Shown in pieces: positions 1-8,743 of a DNA stretch of 64,000 nucleotides. Location of the stretch: NCBI GenBank assembly GCA_000496475.1, contig AYMW01000001.1:407008-471007 (forward strand), in the 5' to 3' direction. Made by a program: the position numbers and the translations under genes. The notes below the pieces were generated by a model, which was given only the letters and a program-made list of their open reading frames with translations, did no database searches and had not been told where the DNA came from. Source of the DNA: Betaproteobacteria bacterium MOLA814. Its GTDB lineage: Bacteria > Pseudomonadota > Gammaproteobacteria > Burkholderiales > Burkholderiaceae_C. Each line of letters starts with the position of its first letter. Within the stretch, counting starts at the first letter, position 1.

Positions 1-891
1 CGCCTTGCTGGGCACACAGCCATAGTTCAAACAATCACCGCCCATTTTGTGCGTTTCAACCAAGGTAACTTTGGCTTTGACTGCCGCGGCGATATAGGCA
101 CTTACCAGACCGGCTGCACCACCGCCAATAACCACCATGTTGCGGTCAAACTGCTTAGGCCTGCTGTAGCCGCTGTACACGCGCTTGGCTTGCCATTGGG
201 CAACAAACCATTTAGCCACCCAAGGAAACAGTGCCAGCAACACGAACGAGCCTAATAAACCCGGCGAAGCAATACCACTGAGGCTGTCAATTTGAGCCAA
301 TTGCGTACCCGCCAGCACATACACGACCGTACCTGGCAGCATGCCAACCTGACTGGCCCAATAAAAAGTACGTGCTTTCAACTGGGTAAGGCCCATCAGC
401 AAATTGATGAGAAAAAACGGAAACACCGGCACCAAGCGCAAGCTGAACAAGTAAAACGCACCGTCTTTGGCAATCCCATCGTTGACTGCACGTAAGCGCT
501 CGCCGAAGCGGCGCTGCACCGTGTCACCCAAGACAAACCGCGCAGCCAACATCGCCAGTGTGGCCCCCGTGGTTGAAGCAAACGACACCAACAACAAACC
601 TTGCCAGAGGCCAAACAGCGCACCACCAGCCAGAGTGAGCCACACGGCGCCGGGCAGCGACACAGCAGTCACCAGCACATACACGACAAAGAACGTTGCC
701 GCAGCTGCCCACGGCTGATCAACGCGCCAAGAAGCCAAACCTGCTGCGTGCGCCTTCAGCGAGGCAAGGCTCAGCCATTGGCTGGCGTCGCTGCGGGCAT
801 ACACCCACAGCGCAGCAAACACTACAACAACAACAAGTAGCTTCATCAGCAACGACAGTGGGCGGCTGCTGTGAGCAGTGGGAGAATTCAT
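1..891 (-). CDS. TVP38/DedA-type membrane domain fused to pyridine nucleotide-disulfide oxidoreductase (partial)
   Basis: The reading frame is open for 297 codons from an ATG at 891 to the window edge, so the C-terminus is missing. The N-terminal ~230 residues are hydrophobic, with the LPGAVWLTLAGGALFG stretch typical of TVP38/TMEM64 (SNARE-associated) membrane proteins. After a short linker (AKRVYSGYSRPKQ) comes a Rossmann FAD motif, VVIGGGAAGLVSAY, and then GGDCLNYGCVPSKA, the redox-active disulfide motif of the mercuric reductase/dihydrolipoamide dehydrogenase superfamily. Such fusions are known in proteobacteria; the substrate is unknown. It is divergent from the ynjB-like operon. Mercury reduction is not supported, because no mer genes are present. 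Confidence 0.85.
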   Translation of the reverse strand, partial: MNSPTAHSSRPLSLLMKLLVVVVVFAALWVYARSDASQWLSLASLKAHAAGLASWRVDQPWAAAATFFVVYVLVTAVSLPGAVWLTLAGGALFGLWQGLLLVSFASTTGATLAMLAARFVLGDTVQRRFGERLRAVNDGIAKDGAFYLFSLRLVPVFPFFLINLLMGLTQLKARTFYWASQVGMLPGTVVYVLAGTQLAQIDSLSGIASPGLLGSFVLLALFPWVAKWFVAQWQAKRVYSGYSRPKQFDRNMVVIGGGAAGLVSAYIAAAVKAKVTLVETHKMGGDCLNYGCVPSKA

Positions 892-900
892 GTGTCAAAA

Positions 901-1008
901 CCTAGGTTAAATTAAAGCGGGCACCCAAGCGTTCACAACCCTATTCGATAATGATCTATTTCAGGTTACAGGCCTCAACGCGGTGCTGTTACTTCACTGT
1001 AACCTAGG
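901..1008. promoter_or_regulatory. Inverted repeats in the divergent intergenic region
   Basis: Between the fused oxidoreductase (start 891) and the ynjB-like gene (start 1105) there are three AGGTTA elements. CCTAGGTTA at 901-909 has its exact complement TAACCTAGG at 1000-1008, and AGGTTACAG at 963-971 has its exact complement CTGTAACCT at 997-1005. The repeats could be an operator for a shared regulator. No regulator is encoded next to it, so this is inference from symmetry only. Confidence 0.35.
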
Positions 1009-1104
1009 GCCTAGACCCAACGTATGCATTGACACACGCGATCACACCGCCTGCTCAATTTACTCAACAAACCACTGTGTTTCATACCCAGGACCGTTCA
1101 GACC

Positions 1105-2346
1105 ATGTCACGTTATTTACTCACCCGCCGCCGCACCCTGGCACTAGCCCTCGCCTCATGGTTGTCGCTGACCACGCCAATGACTGCCAACATCGCCATC
1201 GCCGCAACAGGTGCACAGCCTTGGTCAGACATTGAAACAAACGCCAAGGGTCAAACTGTTTATTTCAACGCATGGGGTGGTGGTGAGCGTATCAACGCCT
1301 ACCTGCGCTGGGTTGGCGAGCAAGTGCAAACGCAGTTCGGCGTGAAGTTGGTTCACGTCAAGGTGGCAGACATTGCTGAAACCATCGCCAGAGTGCGCGG
1401 CGAAGTGGCCGCTGGCAAACGAAACAATGGGTCAACAGACCTCATGTGGGTCAATGGCGAAAATTTTGCCACACTCAAACGAGAAGGCTTGCTGTTTGGA
1501 CCCTTTGCGCAAGCATTGCCCAACTTTGTGCACGTAGACACTGCAGGCAAGCCCACCACACTGAAAGATTTTGGTGAAACCACAGACGGCTTAGAGTCGC
1601 CTTGGGGCATGGCCCAGCTCACCTTTTATGCCGACAGACAGCTGCTCCCCACGCCACCGCGCAACGCACAAGAACTGGAACAACTCGCCGCCAAACAGCC
1701 AGGGCGCATCACCTATCCGCGCCCACCAGAGTTTCATGGAACCACATTTTTAAAGCAGTTGTTGCTTGAACTCAACCCACAACGCACCTGGCTTGATCAA
1801 CCGGTGACAGACGCTGCTTTTAAACAAGCCACTGCGCCACTGTGGACCTACCTAGATGCCCTGCACCCAAACCTGTGGCGTAGCGGTCAACAATTTCCCA
1901 CCAGCGTGGCTCAGATTGCCCAAGGCGTATCCGACAGGTCGCTGCTACTGGGTTTGACCTTCAACCCGGTTGAGGCCAGTGCGGAGGTCGCCGCGGGAAA
2001 ACTACCCGTGTCGACCTACAGCTACCAACATACCGGGGGCACCATTGGCAACACCCATTTTGTAGCCATTCCAACCAATGCCAATGCGCCCCAAGGTGCA
2101 CAAGTGGTCGCTAATTTCTTGTTGTCGCCGCTGGCTCAGGCTCGTAAATCTGATATCCGTGTGTGGGGTGACCCCACCGTGCTGGACCTACAGTCGCTAG
2201 ACGCCGCAGGACAAGCCGCTTTTGCCGCAGCTACCAGCGGCAATACAGGCGGTGCGTTGGCCAACACAGCACCCACATTGGGCGAACCGCATGTGTCCTG
2301 GGTAGGCGCACTTGAGACGGCATGGATTCAGCGCTACGGCCAATAG
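1105..2346 (+). CDS. ABC transporter substrate-binding protein, YnjB-like
   Basis: A 413-residue periplasmic binding protein. The N-terminus carries an arginine-rich hydrophobic signal (SRYLLTRRRTLALALASW, ending near ANIAIAA) compatible with Tat export. The mature part (VYFNAWGGGERINAYLRWV, later LMWVNGENFATLKREGLLFGPF) resembles the YnjB/thiamine-iron class of binding proteins. The next three genes are permease, ATPase and a CDP-alcohol transferase, the same order as ynjB-C-D-(E)-F of Escherichia coli. The ligand of that system is not established. The operon probably starts here, divergent from the membrane-oxidoreductase fusion. Confidence 0.8.
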   Translation: MSRYLLTRRRTLALALASWLSLTTPMTANIAIAATGAQPWSDIETNAKGQTVYFNAWGGGERINAYLRWVGEQVQTQFGVKLVHVKVADIAETIARVRGEVAAGKRNNGSTDLMWVNGENFATLKREGLLFGPFAQALPNFVHVDTAGKPTTLKDFGETTDGLESPWGMAQLTFYADRQLLPTPPRNAQELEQLAAKQPGRITYPRPPEFHGTTFLKQLLLELNPQRTWLDQPVTDAAFKQATAPLWTYLDALHPNLWRSGQQFPTSVAQIAQGVSDRSLLLGLTFNPVEASAEVAAGKLPVSTYSYQHTGGTIGNTHFVAIPTNANAPQGAQVVANFLLSPLAQARKSDIRVWGDPTVLDLQSLDAAGQAAFAAATSGNTGGALANTAPTLGEPHVSWVGALETAWIQRYGQ

Positions 2347-2437
2347 CCGTCAACCTTGACTCGGACGCCACATAAAGCGCCGGCTTATAGGTCAACTTAA
2401 ACACCAACCCATCGCTGTTGCACACCACAAGCCTTCC

Positions 2438-4135
2438 ATGACGGTATCGTCCAACACTTTCAGCCGCATAGGCTTGTTTTTCATGCTCAGTGCATTGGCG
2501 CTGGCCTTGGGTATCCCCTTGGCTGCAGCGCTTGGACACGCTGGCGTGCAAGGTGCTTCCCATCACGCATGGGATACCTTGCTACGACACCCCAGCACGG
2601 GGACTGCGCTGTTACTAAGCCTCATCACATCATTGGTCTCAGTGGCTGCTTGTGTTGGCCTAGCGAAGTGGTTGGTGTTTTATTTGTGGGTTGCATCAGG
2701 ACAAACCGACCGGTCATGGCAGCGTTTTACGCGCTGGCTTCCAGCTATGTTGGCCATGCCGCACGTGGCTTTTGCCATTGGTATTGTGTGGCTGATTGCA
2801 CCCAGTGGTTGGCTGGTACGTGTGGTGTCACCTGGCTTAACTGGCTGGCAGTGGCCACCAGATTGGCCGTTGGTCAATGATGCCTTTGGCTTGGGCTTGT
2901 GCGCTGTACTCATCGGAAAAGAGCTGCCTTTTTTACTGTGGAGCCTGGCCACCCAGCTGCAACGCCCCGATATGCAACAAACGCTGTCGCGCGCCATGAC
3001 CACCGCGACATGCCTTGGCTACAGCCCTCGCCAAACTTGGCGGCGCATCATGTGGCCCATGCTGTTGCCCAAGCTTGGCTGGCCATTAATGGCCATGTTT
3101 GCCTATGGCATCAGCCAAGTAGACATGGCCTTGGTCGTTGGCCCCAACCAGCCGCCAACGCTGGCGGTGCTGGCATGGCAGTGGCTGCAAGACCCCGACC
3201 CCCGCATGGCCAGCGCCGGCATAGCAGCAGCTTGGCTGCTGAGTGTTGCTGGTGCTGCGTGCGCATTCCTAACGTGGCTGGCCATGCGCTGGCAGGGTTG
3301 GCAGCGCTTGAACACCCGCGGCCACCACAACTTTTCAAACCGTGTCCCAACCGGTTCTGGGCACACCACACACCAGCACAAATCTGCAGTCGCTTTTTGG
3401 AGAGGCTTTAGTGGCGTGTATGTGGCGATAGTGTTGGCTTTGGCAACAGCCAGCTTGACCCTGTACTGGCCCTTTCCCAATGTGTGGCCGCAGCAGTGGC
3501 ACTGGGGCGCATGGGCGCAAGCGCTCATCAGTTCTGAAGCCTTGGGCACCACTTGTAGCTTGGCATCCATGAGCAGCATTGCCGCGATGCTGTGGACGCT
3601 GGCGTGGCTAGAGGCCGCACCGCCTCGTCTGGAGTTGGCCATAAGACCTGCACTGTATGGCCTGTTGGTTTTGCCGCCTGTGTTGTGGTTGTCAGGACTG
3701 CACCAAGCTGCCACCGTGGTGGGGATAGATGCCAGTTGGGTGGGCGTTGGCGCAGCCCACACATTGGCTGTGCTGCCGTACACCGTGCTGATGTTGAGCC
3801 CAGCCTACCTCAGCTTTGACCAGCGTTTGTCATGGGTCAGCGCCAGCCTTGGCGTGCCAACATGGCGCTATCTCTTGGGCGTTAAATGGCCAATGCTAAA
3901 GACCGCCATACTCAACGCTTGGGCAGTTGGCTTTGCAGTCAGTGTGGCACAGTACCTCCCCACACAAATGCTGGGGGCTGGGCGTGTGACGACCATCACT
4001 ACAGAAGCAGTCACGCTGGCCAGCGGCGGACAACGCGACACAGCATCTGCTTTCGGACTGCTACAAATAGTGCTGCCAGCAGTGGCTTTTGGCTTGGCCC
4101 ACGTGTGGGCAAAGCGCACACCCTATACCTATTAA
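2438..4135 (+). CDS. ABC transporter permease, YnjC-like (duplicated permease)
   Basis: A 565-residue integral membrane protein with about 12 hydrophobic segments, twice the usual number, so it is a fused two-half permease like YnjC. Each half has an EAA-type cytoplasmic loop: LGYSPRQTWRRIMWPMLLPKLGWPL in the first half and SLGVPTWRYLLGVKWPMLKTAI in the second. It lies 91 bases after the binding protein and directly abuts the ATPase gene, whose TTG start follows its TAA stop with no gap. It forms the inner membrane channel of this importer. Confidence 0.85.
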   Translation: MTVSSNTFSRIGLFFMLSALALALGIPLAAALGHAGVQGASHHAWDTLLRHPSTGTALLLSLITSLVSVAACVGLAKWLVFYLWVASGQTDRSWQRFTRWLPAMLAMPHVAFAIGIVWLIAPSGWLVRVVSPGLTGWQWPPDWPLVNDAFGLGLCAVLIGKELPFLLWSLATQLQRPDMQQTLSRAMTTATCLGYSPRQTWRRIMWPMLLPKLGWPLMAMFAYGISQVDMALVVGPNQPPTLAVLAWQWLQDPDPRMASAGIAAAWLLSVAGAACAFLTWLAMRWQGWQRLNTRGHHNFSNRVPTGSGHTTHQHKSAVAFWRGFSGVYVAIVLALATASLTLYWPFPNVWPQQWHWGAWAQALISSEALGTTCSLASMSSIAAMLWTLAWLEAAPPRLELAIRPALYGLLVLPPVLWLSGLHQAATVVGIDASWVGVGAAHTLAVLPYTVLMLSPAYLSFDQRLSWVSASLGVPTWRYLLGVKWPMLKTAILNAWAVGFAVSVAQYLPTQMLGAGRVTTITTEAVTLASGGQRDTASAFGLLQIVLPAVAFGLAHVWAKRTPYTY

Positions 4136-4804
4136 TTGCGCATGCGTTTAGACATCCAGATCAACAACTTGGGCCTCATTGGCCAAGCCCCGCTGCTTCG
4201 CGACATCCGTTTAAGCGTTGAGGCGGGCAGTGTGCACACGCTGATGGGGCCCAGCGGCAGCGGCAAAAGCAGCTTGTTATTGGCCATTGCTGGTCAACTG
4301 CACGCGCCTATGGCCTACCAAGGGCACATCAAGCTGGACGCAATGGCACTGGACCACACGCCCGCGCACCTCAGGCGCATTGGCATGATGTTTCAAGACG
4401 ACTTGTTGTTTCCGCAACTCAACGTTTTAGACAACTTGCTATTTGGCGTGCCACGCCACGCCCTCAGTAACACCCAACGCACTGAGGCAGCTCAGACAGC
4501 TTTGGCTGAGATTGAGATGAGTCACAAGGCGCACAGCTGGCCTCACCAGTTGTCAGGTGGCGAGCGGACACGCGTGGCGCTGATGCGTGCCCTATTGGCT
4601 CAACCGAAAGCACTGTTGCTAGATGAACCATTTGCAGCATTAGACGCCGACTTGCGCCAGCGATTGCGCACGTGGGTCTTCAGCACCTTAAAGGCCAGCG
4701 GCGTACCCACCTTGGTGGTGACACACGATGTGCAAGATGTTGAGAGCAGTGACACACTGACCCGATTGCTTGCTGCTGAGCCACCGGGCACGTTCACATG
4801 CTAG
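4136..4804 (+). CDS. ABC transporter ATP-binding protein, YnjD-like
   Basis: A 222-residue ATPase subunit with Walker A GPSGSGKSS, Q-loop MMFQDD, signature LSGGERTRVAL, Walker B ALLLDEP and H-loop VVTHDVQD. All catalytic motifs are intact. The frame opens at TTG 4136 immediately after the permease stop; an ATG two codons later (4142) is an equally good start. The 3' end overlaps the next gene by seven bases, indicating translational coupling. It energises the YnjBC-like importer. Confidence 0.88.
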   Translation: MRMRLDIQINNLGLIGQAPLLRDIRLSVEAGSVHTLMGPSGSGKSSLLLAIAGQLHAPMAYQGHIKLDAMALDHTPAHLRRIGMMFQDDLLFPQLNVLDNLLFGVPRHALSNTQRTEAAQTALAEIEMSHKAHSWPHQLSGGERTRVALMRALLAQPKALLLDEPFAALDADLRQRLRTWVFSTLKASGVPTLVVTHDVQDVESSDTLTRLLAAEPPGTFTC

Positions 4805-5460
4805 ACAGCTACACACAAAAGGCCATTCGCCCACTTATCAGCAGCTTAGCTGGCGCACTTCACGGCCTTGGAGTGGGTGCCAACACGCTGACTTGGTGGG
4901 GCTGGGGCTTGGGCATGGCCAGCGCCATGGCCATTGCCAACCAGATGTACGTGCTTGGCTTGTGCGTGCTGTTGCTCTCGCGCCTATGCGATGGCCTAGA
5001 CGGGGCTGTGGCCAGACTGAGCCAGCCCAGTGATGCGGGCGGTTTTTTGGACATCAGTTTAGATTTTTGGTTTTATGCAGCTATTCCGCTGGCATTTGCG
5101 TGGGCTGACCCCGCGAGAAACGCCTTGGCTGCTGCGTGTCTACTGGCCGCATTTATAAGCACTGGCACCAGTTTTCTGGCCTATGCTGTTATGCGTGAAA
5201 AGCAAAAAGCACACACATCCCAAGCAACTTGTCTCCAACCTCAACATGAACCAAACCCCACAGCGCCAGAGGCTACCGTCACCCGAGCCGACAAGTCGTT
5301 TTACTTTGTAGGCGGCCTGACTGAGGCCACAGAAACGCTGGGGTTTTTTGTGGCGATGTGCCTGTGGCCATCGTATTTCCCAACCTTCGCCTTTGTCTTC
5401 TCAGCGCTGTGTACCGTCACCAGTCTGACCCGTATTCGTTCGGGTCTGCGCGACTTATAA
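4798..5460 (+). CDS. CDP-alcohol phosphatidyltransferase family protein, YnjF-like
   Basis: A 220-residue membrane protein with the family signature: DGLDGAVARLSQPSDAGG is followed by FLDISLD, giving the D-x2-DG-x2-AR-x8-G-x3-D-x3-D pattern that binds metal and CDP-alcohol. Several hydrophobic segments surround it. Family members move a phosphoalcohol from a CDP carrier to an acceptor during phospholipid or osmolyte synthesis. The exact substrate here is unknown. Its overlap with the ATPase gene repeats the ynjD-ynjF linkage of enterobacteria. Confidence 0.8.
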   Translation: MLDSYTQKAIRPLISSLAGALHGLGVGANTLTWWGWGLGMASAMAIANQMYVLGLCVLLLSRLCDGLDGAVARLSQPSDAGGFLDISLDFWFYAAIPLAFAWADPARNALAAACLLAAFISTGTSFLAYAVMREKQKAHTSQATCLQPQHEPNPTAPEATVTRADKSFYFVGGLTEATETLGFFVAMCLWPSYFPTFAFVFSALCTVTSLTRIRSGLRDL

Positions 5461-5473
5461 ACCAACAGCCACT

Positions 5474-6229
5474 ATGAACCGCACCATTGTTGTAACAGCG
5501 CTGATTACGGCGAGTCTGGCCTATGCCCATGCGTTGTCGCCCATATCCGACAGGGCGCAAGTACCCGCACCGCTGCTCCACGCAACAGGTCAGATAAACG
5601 CTGTATGGAGCCGTGTTGGCCTGCCAACAGACAAGGGCGTCGCCGCGCCCGTCATCAGCGTTGCCATTGCACCAAACTCAACTGCGCCGGGCGTTCGCAT
5701 AGACAGCAATGCGAGTTATGGGCACTTGCTACAAAAGGGGCCATGGCCTGCGGGGGTGATCAGTTGGCAATGGCGCTTAGACACCGCCTTGTCTAAAGCC
5801 AACCTGCAAGAGAAAGCTGGCGACGATGCTGCGCTCAAGGTGTGTGTCAGTTTTGCCCACCATGATGCTAGTGTGCCTTGGGGTGAGCGTTTGATGCTGC
5901 GCATTGCCCGCAGCACCAGCGCGCTTGACCTACCCGCAGCCACCATTTGCTATATCTGGGACAACCGATACCCCATCGGTACGACGGGTGCAAATCCTTA
6001 TACCAAGCGGGTCCGCTACATGGTGCTGCAAACCAATACCAGCGCGCTGAATGAGTGGACGACACAACGGCGCAATTTGTCGGATGATTTTTTAAAGCTC
6101 TTTGGTGACGAGGCCCAAGTGGTCCCACCAGTCAGCGCTATAGCTGTTGGCGCAGATACCGACAACACACAAGAACAAGCGCTTGGTTGGGTCAACAATT
6201 TACGATGGGAAACACCGGCTACATATTAG
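5474..6229 (+). CDS. DUF3047 domain exported protein
   Basis: A 251-residue protein with a Sec-type signal peptide (RTIVVTALITASLAYAHA) and no further membrane segment. The body (GVISWQWRLDTAL, DDAALKVCVSF, ICYIWDNRYPIGTTGANPYT, VVPPVSAIAVGADTDNT) matches DUF3047, a family of secreted proteins without known function. It begins 13 bases after the CDP-alcohol transferase and is probably the last gene of that operon, implying an envelope role. Confidence 0.75.
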   Translation: MNRTIVVTALITASLAYAHALSPISDRAQVPAPLLHATGQINAVWSRVGLPTDKGVAAPVISVAIAPNSTAPGVRIDSNASYGHLLQKGPWPAGVISWQWRLDTALSKANLQEKAGDDAALKVCVSFAHHDASVPWGERLMLRIARSTSALDLPAATICYIWDNRYPIGTTGANPYTKRVRYMVLQTNTSALNEWTTQRRNLSDDFLKLFGDEAQVVPPVSAIAVGADTDNTQEQALGWVNNLRWETPATY

Positions 6230-6339
6230 AACGCAACGGTCTTTGTTAGCCCAAAAGTCCTCACTGTATAAAACGTGCAAAATAGTTTCAAATAGATAAC
6301 TAAAAATTACATGTTTGCCCTCCATTTAAGTACGTCATT

Positions 6340-7512
6340 TTGAACGCCACAAAACAAATAGTTCTTCTGGGTGCTGGCCATGCACACGTCCATATCATCC
6401 AACACTGGCAGCAATCGGCTGCCCCGAACGCACAACTCACAGTAGTTACACCGCGGGCTGAACACATTTACAGTGGCATGCTGCCAGGCCTTATAGCGGG
6501 CAAGTACCAACGAACTCAGTGTGAGTTGCACGTGGCACGCTTGCTCAAAAATAGTGCAGCCAATTGGATACAAGCCAGCGCACGGCACATCAACGCGGCC
6601 AGCCAAGTCATCACACTAAACACTGGACAACAGATTTCTTTTGATACCTTGTCGATAGACATCGGCAGCGCCATGAACAAGCTTGAGCTGAATAAGCGCA
6701 TACCAGGCGCAGCTGAACATGGCCTGTGTATTCGTCCTATTGATGACTTTGCAACCCAATGGCCGGCAGTGCTGGCACGCCTTCGCCAAAAGCCTCAAAG
6801 TGTGGTCGTTGTAGGCGCTGGCGCATCAGGTGTTGAAATTATTTTGGCAGTGGCAAAGGCACTGGCGCTGAGTCAAACCAAAGCTGGACTCACACTGATA
6901 GCTGGCACACGGGGCCTGTTGCACAACTACTCTCCCATGGCCAAACGACTGGCCGGCGAAGTCCTTCAGCGCGCAGGGGTTCAGGTGATTGACCAACATT
7001 GTGTCGGGCTGACCAGCCATACGCTCAGTTTGCACGGTGGCCTGCGTTTAAAATGTGACTTGGCTATTCTTGCAACAGGTGGCCATGCCCCCACCCTATT
7101 GGCGCCGTCTGGCTTGTCATTGAACGACTATGGCTACATTCGCGTGAACGAGTACGGCCAATCACACTCCCACCCCAACGTCTTTGCTGTCGGCGATGTC
7201 AGTGCCAGCACGCCTTACCCGCATCCAAAAAGCGGCGTATACGCTGTGAGGGCTGGGCCGCCCTTACTGCGCAACCTGTTAGCCAGTGCAAACAGGCATT
7301 CTTTGGTGGCATTTAAACCTCCAAAGCGCACATTGAACTTGCTGAATTTAAGCAACGGAAGTGCCCTTGCAATTTGGGGCAGCTGGGCAGCTTGCTCACG
7401 CCTATTTTGGTGGTGGAAGAACGTAATCGACAAAGGTTTTATTGCCAAGCAGGTGCAACGCATTGCGCAAAAAGAAATGCCTAAACCAGCACAAAAAGTC
7501 AGTACGTCATGA
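6340..7512 (+). CDS. FAD-dependent pyridine nucleotide oxidoreductase (SelD-associated/NDH-2 type)
   Basis: A 390-residue flavoprotein starting at TTG 6340. It has an N-terminal FAD dinucleotide fold (IVLLGAGHAHVHIIQHW), a second NAD(P) fold (SVVVVGAGASGVEIIL) and a C-terminal FAD motif (HPNVFAVGDVSAS). The GAGHAHV opening and HIYSGMLPGLIAGKY are characteristic of the oxidoreductase fused to selenide-water dikinase in some bacteria, but no SelD is present here. A role as a type II NADH dehydrogenase-like enzyme is possible. It stands alone, convergent with mscS. Confidence 0.75.
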   Translation: MNATKQIVLLGAGHAHVHIIQHWQQSAAPNAQLTVVTPRAEHIYSGMLPGLIAGKYQRTQCELHVARLLKNSAANWIQASARHINAASQVITLNTGQQISFDTLSIDIGSAMNKLELNKRIPGAAEHGLCIRPIDDFATQWPAVLARLRQKPQSVVVVGAGASGVEIILAVAKALALSQTKAGLTLIAGTRGLLHNYSPMAKRLAGEVLQRAGVQVIDQHCVGLTSHTLSLHGGLRLKCDLAILATGGHAPTLLAPSGLSLNDYGYIRVNEYGQSHSHPNVFAVGDVSASTPYPHPKSGVYAVRAGPPLLRNLLASANRHSLVAFKPPKRTLNLLNLSNGSALAIWGSWAACSRLFWWWKNVIDKGFIAKQVQRIAQKEMPKPAQKVSTS

Positions 7513-7540
7513 ACAAATAATTGGCGCAGTGGTACGCCGC

Positions 7541-8671
7541 TTAGGTTGGTGGTTGCGCGTGTTGCAGCTGCGCCAAGCCCACCTCGTTGGCGATATGCAA
7601 CGTTTGCGTGGGGTAAGCGAACTGAGCACCGTGCTGGTTCACAATCGCCATGATCCGCGTCAGCACGTCTTCCTTGATGGCGTGAAATTGCAACCAATCG
7701 GTTGTAGTCGTGAACACATACACCATGAACTCTAAATGCGATGCTGCATAAGCGTTGAAATGGACAATTTGCGTTTGCTGTTGGGCTATATCAGGGTGGC
7801 TTTTGAGCATCGCACGCACATCGTTCACAACAGCATGCAGGACGTGTGCGTCTTCATAACGAATGCCTATATTTTCATAAATACGTCTGTGTGCCATTCG
7901 CGATGGATTTTCTACAATGATGGAGGAAAACATAGAGTTAGGGATGTACAAGGGCCTTTTGTCAAAGGTGCGAATGCGCGTGAGGCGCCAGCCTATATCC
8001 TCTACGGTGCCTTCAATGTCACGGTCAGGTGAGCGTACCCAATCGCCCACAGAAAATGGCTTGTCAAGGTACAACATGAGGCCGCCAAAAAAGTTGGCCA
8101 ATAAATCTTTTGCGGCAAAGCCTACCGCGACACCGCCTACGCCACCAAAAGCCAATACACCTGAAATTGAATAGCCCAACGTTTGCAAAGCCACTAAAAA
8201 CGCAGTGATCACCACGCTCAAACGCAGCAGCTTGCCAATGGCAGTGGCTGTGGTTTTGTCCATAGGCGCAGCGCAGCGCTGCTCGTCAATCAAATTGGTT
8301 TCTGCAAAGCGGATAAAACGCGTGAAAAACATTGCGACGATCACAATGTAGGACATGCTGCGCACTTCTGGCCACAACTCGAGCAGGGAGCTTTGTGTGG
8401 CGTTGTCCAGCACCTTAGCGGCTACTGTCAATCCAATCGTCCACACAAACAAACGCACCGGGATACGCGCGGCGTCTAGCAGCGCGTCGTCCCACAAGGA
8501 CTTGGTATTGGCAACCACCTTTTCGGAGGCGTCTATGAAACGCATCAAAACAAAATTACACAACACAGTGAACAACACCACCACAAAGACTTGGCTCAAC
8601 CAAATCTTTGGGTCGCTAGAGGTCTGTAGGAGGTAGGCGTATAAATCAGTTAAAGCTTGCATAACTGCCAT
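7541..8671 (-). CDS. Mechanosensitive ion channel, MscS family
   Basis: A 376-residue membrane protein. Several transmembrane helices come first; the pore-lining TM3 is glycine/alanine rich (VLAFGGVGGVAVGFAAKDLLANFFGG). The beta domain follows (KPFSVGDWVRSPDRDIEGTVEDIGWR, then LYIPNSMFSS), a textbook MscS signature. The protein opens under membrane tension to release solutes on hypo-osmotic shock. It is a single gene, convergent with the upstream oxidoreductase and 72 bases past the end of glpK. Confidence 0.92.
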   Translation of the reverse strand: MAVMQALTDLYAYLLQTSSDPKIWLSQVFVVVLFTVLCNFVLMRFIDASEKVVANTKSLWDDALLDAARIPVRLFVWTIGLTVAAKVLDNATQSSLLELWPEVRSMSYIVIVAMFFTRFIRFAETNLIDEQRCAAPMDKTTATAIGKLLRLSVVITAFLVALQTLGYSISGVLAFGGVGGVAVGFAAKDLLANFFGGLMLYLDKPFSVGDWVRSPDRDIEGTVEDIGWRLTRIRTFDKRPLYIPNSMFSSIIVENPSRMAHRRIYENIGIRYEDAHVLHAVVNDVRAMLKSHPDIAQQQTQIVHFNAYAASHLEFMVYVFTTTTDWLQFHAIKEDVLTRIMAIVNQHGAQFAYPTQTLHIANEVGLAQLQHAQPPT

Positions 8672-8743
8672 TGTAAATAGCGTTCAAGCTTGGTTGCTTG
8701 CTGGGCTGAAGTCGCTTAATGCGATCTGACCGTTATATCCAAG

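Noticed and set aside
49..840. Several plus-strand frames of 60-83 codons at the window start
   Set aside because: They are antisense to the continuous minus-strand fusion gene, which shows clear FAD and disulfide motifs.
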